Both the position numbers and the translations under genes were made by a program. Under the pieces are notes generated by a model. The model made no database searches. It saw nothing but the letters and a program-made list of their open reading frames with translations, and was not told the origin of the DNA. From NCBI GenBank assembly GCA_013397115.1, contig VWZW01000843.1, positions 372,001-436,000 of the forward strand: 64,000 nt of DNA. The letters run 5' to 3'. Shown piece after piece: positions 59,940 through 64,000 of the stretch (positions within the stretch are counted from its first letter, which is position 1; each line of letters begins with the position of its first letter). This stretch comes from Edolisoma coerulescens (lineage: Eukaryota; Chordata; Aves; Passeriformes; Campephagidae).

Positions 59940-62900
59940 TGTCCCCAAGCAAGGCTGAGAAACTGCCTGGAAGATTTAGTAACTATAAGTGGAAGTATTA
60001 TCTTGTGTTCAGCATTCATCTAGATCTATCTGCGTATAAAACATACTCTATCTACTCCGTATTGGATGTTTAGGGGCCTTACACTGCCAATACTTGTGAG
60101 GCTTTCAATATTTAATACAAAAACCTACCTCATTTGCTTGCAGGAAAAAACACAAACCTTTTTTCAAGTGACTGGTATAGTAATAATACATCAGCACCTT
60201 CCACAGTTTGTCTCCAAGCTCACTGCAGTTATGTATGTGTTTGAAGCCTTATTGAGATACACTTAAAATTTCATGTTCTAACTCATTTGTGGAGGGCAAG
60301 AGAAGTAGGCACGGTGTCTGCAAGGTATGACAAATACCGTCCTCTGCTTAGCCCCTCTTAGGATTTTAGCATCTGCTGGTAGGTGCTGCATTAATCAGGC
60401 AGGAGGTAGTGCCTCATAATTTTAATTACAGTCATGAAATGAGACTTGAGAGAAGAGTCAAGGCCTAAGGCTGTGAGCTGCTGAAGGTAGTTTTTGACAA
60501 AAATGTTAGTAGCTTTTTGGCAGCCTTCCTGCTGTGCCCATTTTACAATGGTACTCTTTAAAGAATGAGAGAAGCGCTGTACTTTGATTTGATTGAAGCA
60601 GGCTGAGTGGCTTCCAGTCTTTTGTAAATCCAGAAATTATATTAATCCGTAGTTGAAGATAGAATTTAAAATCTACATACATGGAAATTTAAGTGACTGG
60701 GAGGCTTCTGTACCAGACATAAGTTGAGGCCTCTCAGGCTTTGGGTACCTTAAACATTGATACAAGTGCTTAGAACAGGCCATTGAAACCTGAGCTTAAT
60801 GTTTGTGTGTCCCACTTAGTCCTGTGAGAGTGATACATGTTAGCAGTGTTACTGCCCTCCACTTTTTCTGCGTTTTGTCACAAGTCTTAGGCATCATGGA
60901 CTCTTGGTTTCTGAGGACAGAGTTGTAGAATGTTGGTCATGTGCACAGGTGGTAGATCGGTGTTTTTCAGAGCTCCTAGTCTTTCTCTGACTTAGACAAG
61001 AATAGGAAGTGAGTGTTGGAAGCATACAGAAGTACCGTGCTGCATCTGTGCTGCCAGCCCAGTGTTGCAAGAAGTGCCAAAAGTGCCAGATCTGCTATAG
61101 TGCTCTCTGTTTGTGTACAGCACAGTAATGCTCCTGCCATCCTTGTGCATCATCTAGCCTCTGCCTCCCTCAGAAACTATACCTGGAAGCGGGTGCGGGA
61201 CTTGTTATGGTGACCTGCTTACTGAGCACCCTGGAAATGGGTGGCGTCGTTTTTTTCTTAGCTTTGAGGATGTGTGTGCAAGCGAAACTGAAACCAAGTT
61301 GCTGTGGGCATCGTGTTATGAACCTTTGTTAACAGAGTATTCACAACCCTGAGTGAGACCTGGATCTTCCAGGCTGAGGCCATGTCCTCTAATACAGAAC
61401 TCCACATCTACGAGAAAACTTTGGCTTACCCCGTACATTTGACAAAAAATTGTTTATTCACTAGGCTCCTAAAAGTTGAAGCAATTGTAACATGAAGAGC
61501 TCGACTCATCATGGCAGAAATTATATTCCTTCAGGGAGTAAAATAGCTTCAGGATATTAATTTCAATAGTGAAAAGTCTTAGGGGGGAATAAGACAAGAG
61601 TCTTCTATTTTGAATTTCAGTTCAATCCTTTGGTGAAAGCGAGTTTATTCCAGTAGAACAACAGGTATAATGAACATGTCTCTGATATCTTCACCTTTTT
61701 GATAATGTAGTTGTAACCCAGTTCGTCTTCAGGTTCTTGTGGAACAGCTGCAAACATGGCATATCTCAAACTAAGGATCTGATTCTAAGGGAAACTGCAG
61801 GAACTGGACAGCTTACAGAATATGGAGATGCAGGTGTTCTTTCAATGCCTGTTTGTTTTTCTACATTTGTATATACATTCAGTGGAACTTCAGCTCTGTG
61901 ACTTTCCATGAACTGGGAGTGCTTTGGTGTTTGTGAGGTACTAATAGCCTTTACAAAGAAGACAGTACTTTGCAGACAGAAAAGAGACCTTTTTAATGCT
62001 GGTTTTATTTCAGTACAGCTGAGGAGTCAACTGGTCTGGGAAACTGCATTCCATCAAGCTTCTCCTTAGGGAAGTGGCTAGTAAATAATAGAGTGGAACT
62101 TCATAGTACAAACTGTGTCTAATCCAAGGAAGGGTTATGATGATGGGTTTAATGCTTGTATGTCAGTTTTCATTTGGAAATTACTTAGCATTCAAAAGTG
62201 GTTATAATTAAAGCTAATTCAATCTAGCTGATTCTCACTCAGCTCAGAGGTTAGTGCATTTCCTCATCACCCAACATTGTTAATCTGGAGAGTAGGTCTG
62301 GTGTCATAATCTATTTGTCTAGAAAACCAGACATGCCTGGAAGGCATCGCAGAAGTTGCTTGGGGATTTATTTGATGACCTTCTGAAAAATTAGGCTATT
62401 TAGAAGCAACGTATGAAGGCTTTGAGGGCTTCCTACACTAACAGATTCTATGATTTTCTGAATCAGCAAAGTTAATGCAGAAAGAAAAAAATCTTAATTA
62501 CTGATGTGGCCTTGTGTATTTAGTCATAACTTTTGATCTTAAGTTTTCAGGAAGACTTCACATATTACAGATTAAAACTTCTGTTGCATTAAAAAAAAAA
62601 AAGAGTTTTCTAATTTACCTTTGATACTCTAGGGTTACTTAAAAATATAAATAATTTAAGATATGAAGTAACTTACATTTTCCTGGAAGATTAATCTTTT
62701 AAATGAATTTGCATCATCTGCTTAAATGAAGACATCATCTGCATCTTAACTATTTGTCGAAGGTTAAACTGCAGGTCTTTCCTAGATGGAAAGCTGTTTA
62801 GATTTTAGTACTGGAAAATACAGATGCATTTGGGGGCTGTGTGCTTACATGTACACCTGCACAGACATGACTTGCAGTGGTGATGTCTCAGTTTAAATCT

Positions 62901-64000
62901 TTACTTACCATAATGAATAGACAGTTTGCACATCAACTGTTTCACCTGGTCTTTGAGGACTTTAGAACTAAGTACTGCCAGTTAATCTGTAGGTTTTATG
63001 TTCAAAAGGTGAAAGCACATTTTAGATACAAAAACTGTGGGTTTTGGATATATCTGTAGCTTTGAAGCATTCAATTGATGATTTTACTTTTATTCTTAAA
63101 AAAACTACCACTACCACAACCCAAATGACAAACAAACAATGAAGAAACCTTCACCCAAAACACGAGAGATACTAGAATTAGCCAAGTGTTGAAAATTCTT
63201 GTTAAGAGATTTCACAAAGTGGATGCCTGAAATGTGGAATGGACAAACTCCTAGACTTCAAGACCCAAGTTAGAATCATAAATGCTTGTTATCTTTTTTG
63301 ACCATCTGCACTGTGATTAGTTCAGTCCACTACTTTATTTAGGTGTTGTTTAATATGCAGTGTTTCAAAGGAAGGAGAAGCAGTTCTTTCAGATTTCTTG
63401 TGGGATGACTTGTCCATGAGGGAAAGCTTTGGTTTAGTTCTGGCCCTAGTTAAAAACCTGACAGGCATTGAAAGTCAAGTTGAGGAACACAGGGAGGATT
63501 ACATGAAAAAAAATTGTTGATATTGAAGCCAAGTTTGAATCAGTTCTTTTTGAACTTCTTGTTTATGTAGGTATTTTTGTGTCATTTCTTGTTGCTCTCC
63601 TCTCAAATACTGGTAATATAAAATGTGAACTGCTTCTGTTGCTCGGGTATTCATGTTCCTAGGCCCTTAACCGAGCTAGTTCCTCTCTTCAGTGTTGAGC
63701 AGTGAATACAGTATTTTCATTAAGGATACATTACTGAAGTACATGATGATCATATTTTGTGTTGTGTGCTTTAGTCACCATGCATTCATTTCAGATCTTT
63801 CTACTTATACATGTTGAGTAGAAGTCTTTAGTGAGCTGCATGCCATTACATGTGTGTCTTTACATAGCAGCTTTTAGACCTTTTGAATTCTAAATTAGTT
63901 GGTATTACATCTTTTTATTTGTTACTTTAGATTTTAATACTATTTATTTTGCCTCACTTGGGTCACCCTTTTAAGCAGTTGTTAATTCATGATACCACAG
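59940..64000. other. Probable first intron, no confirmed exon
   Basis: AT-rich sequence right of the CpG island with no recognisable transposon and no long frame. Two short exon-like intervals with plausible acceptor and donor on the plus strand were noted: 61,621-61,664 and 62,014-62,080. Their phases are not compatible as neighbours, so at most one is real in a single coding frame. If the transcript starts in the CpG island, this is most simply its first intron, continuing beyond the window. A run of 12 A lies at about 62,589-62,600. Confidence 0.4.

Noticed and set aside
58989..59948. Frames of 228-319 codons over the CpG island on both strands
   Set aside because: Most residues are unknown because the frames read through 420 N. 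GC-rich DNA has few stop codons on any strand. Not evidence of coding.
1..64000. CRISPR arrays, operons, bacterial or phage genes
   Set aside because: No regularly spaced repeats and no dense gene arrangement. The repeats and CpG island show vertebrate nuclear DNA.

Overview
This is vertebrate nuclear DNA, almost certainly from a bird. The evidence is the interspersed repeats: six fragments of CR1 LINEs of the avian type, with the CR1 3' tail built from ATTCTATGA-like units, and four pieces of long terminal repeat (LTR) that match bird endogenous-retrovirus LTRs as I remember them from passerine and other neoavian genomes. Species and chromosome cannot be read from the sequence. Repeat-family names are from memory, not from a search.

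Layout. Positions 1-9,099 are non-coding, moderately AT-rich sequence with a few small inverted and tandem repeats. At 9.1-10.4 kb lie a CR1 3' end and a minus-strand LTR that may carry a short internal retroviral remnant. A diverged LTR end lies at 13.4-13.6 kb. A minus-strand CR1 of about 0.9 kb, interrupted by a 113-base assembly gap, lies at 14.5-15.4 kb. From 15.4 to 39.8 kb I recognise only two short CR1 ends. At 39.8-42.2 kb is a dense transposon block: an internally deleted solo LTR with a perfect 5-bp target-site duplication, a nearly complete ERVL-type LTR, and a CR1 carrying the end of the reverse-transcriptase ORF. At 51.3-53.2 kb is a decayed minus-strand CR1 that keeps stretches from the 3' end to the ORF1 esterase region in collapsed form. 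At about 59.0-59.9 kb is a strong CpG island broken by a 420-base gap. It is the only convincing promoter-like region, with a good plus-strand splice donor (59,621|59,622) just right of the gap.

Interpretation. The first 58 kb look like intergenic or intronic sequence. No confident protein-coding exon, tRNA, rRNA or CRISPR array was found, and nearly all open frames of 60-200 codons look like chance. The likeliest gene start is in the CpG island, reading rightwards, so 59.9-64.0 kb would be its first intron. Part of the probable first exon is lost in the gap. Two short signal-peptide-like open frames (24,285 and 58,799) are reported as weak candidates. I did not find an undescribed multi-gene system here. 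The most checkable items are the CpG-island promoter, the 58,799 candidate exon, the 39,275-39,310 duplication-palindrome and the internally deleted LTR.
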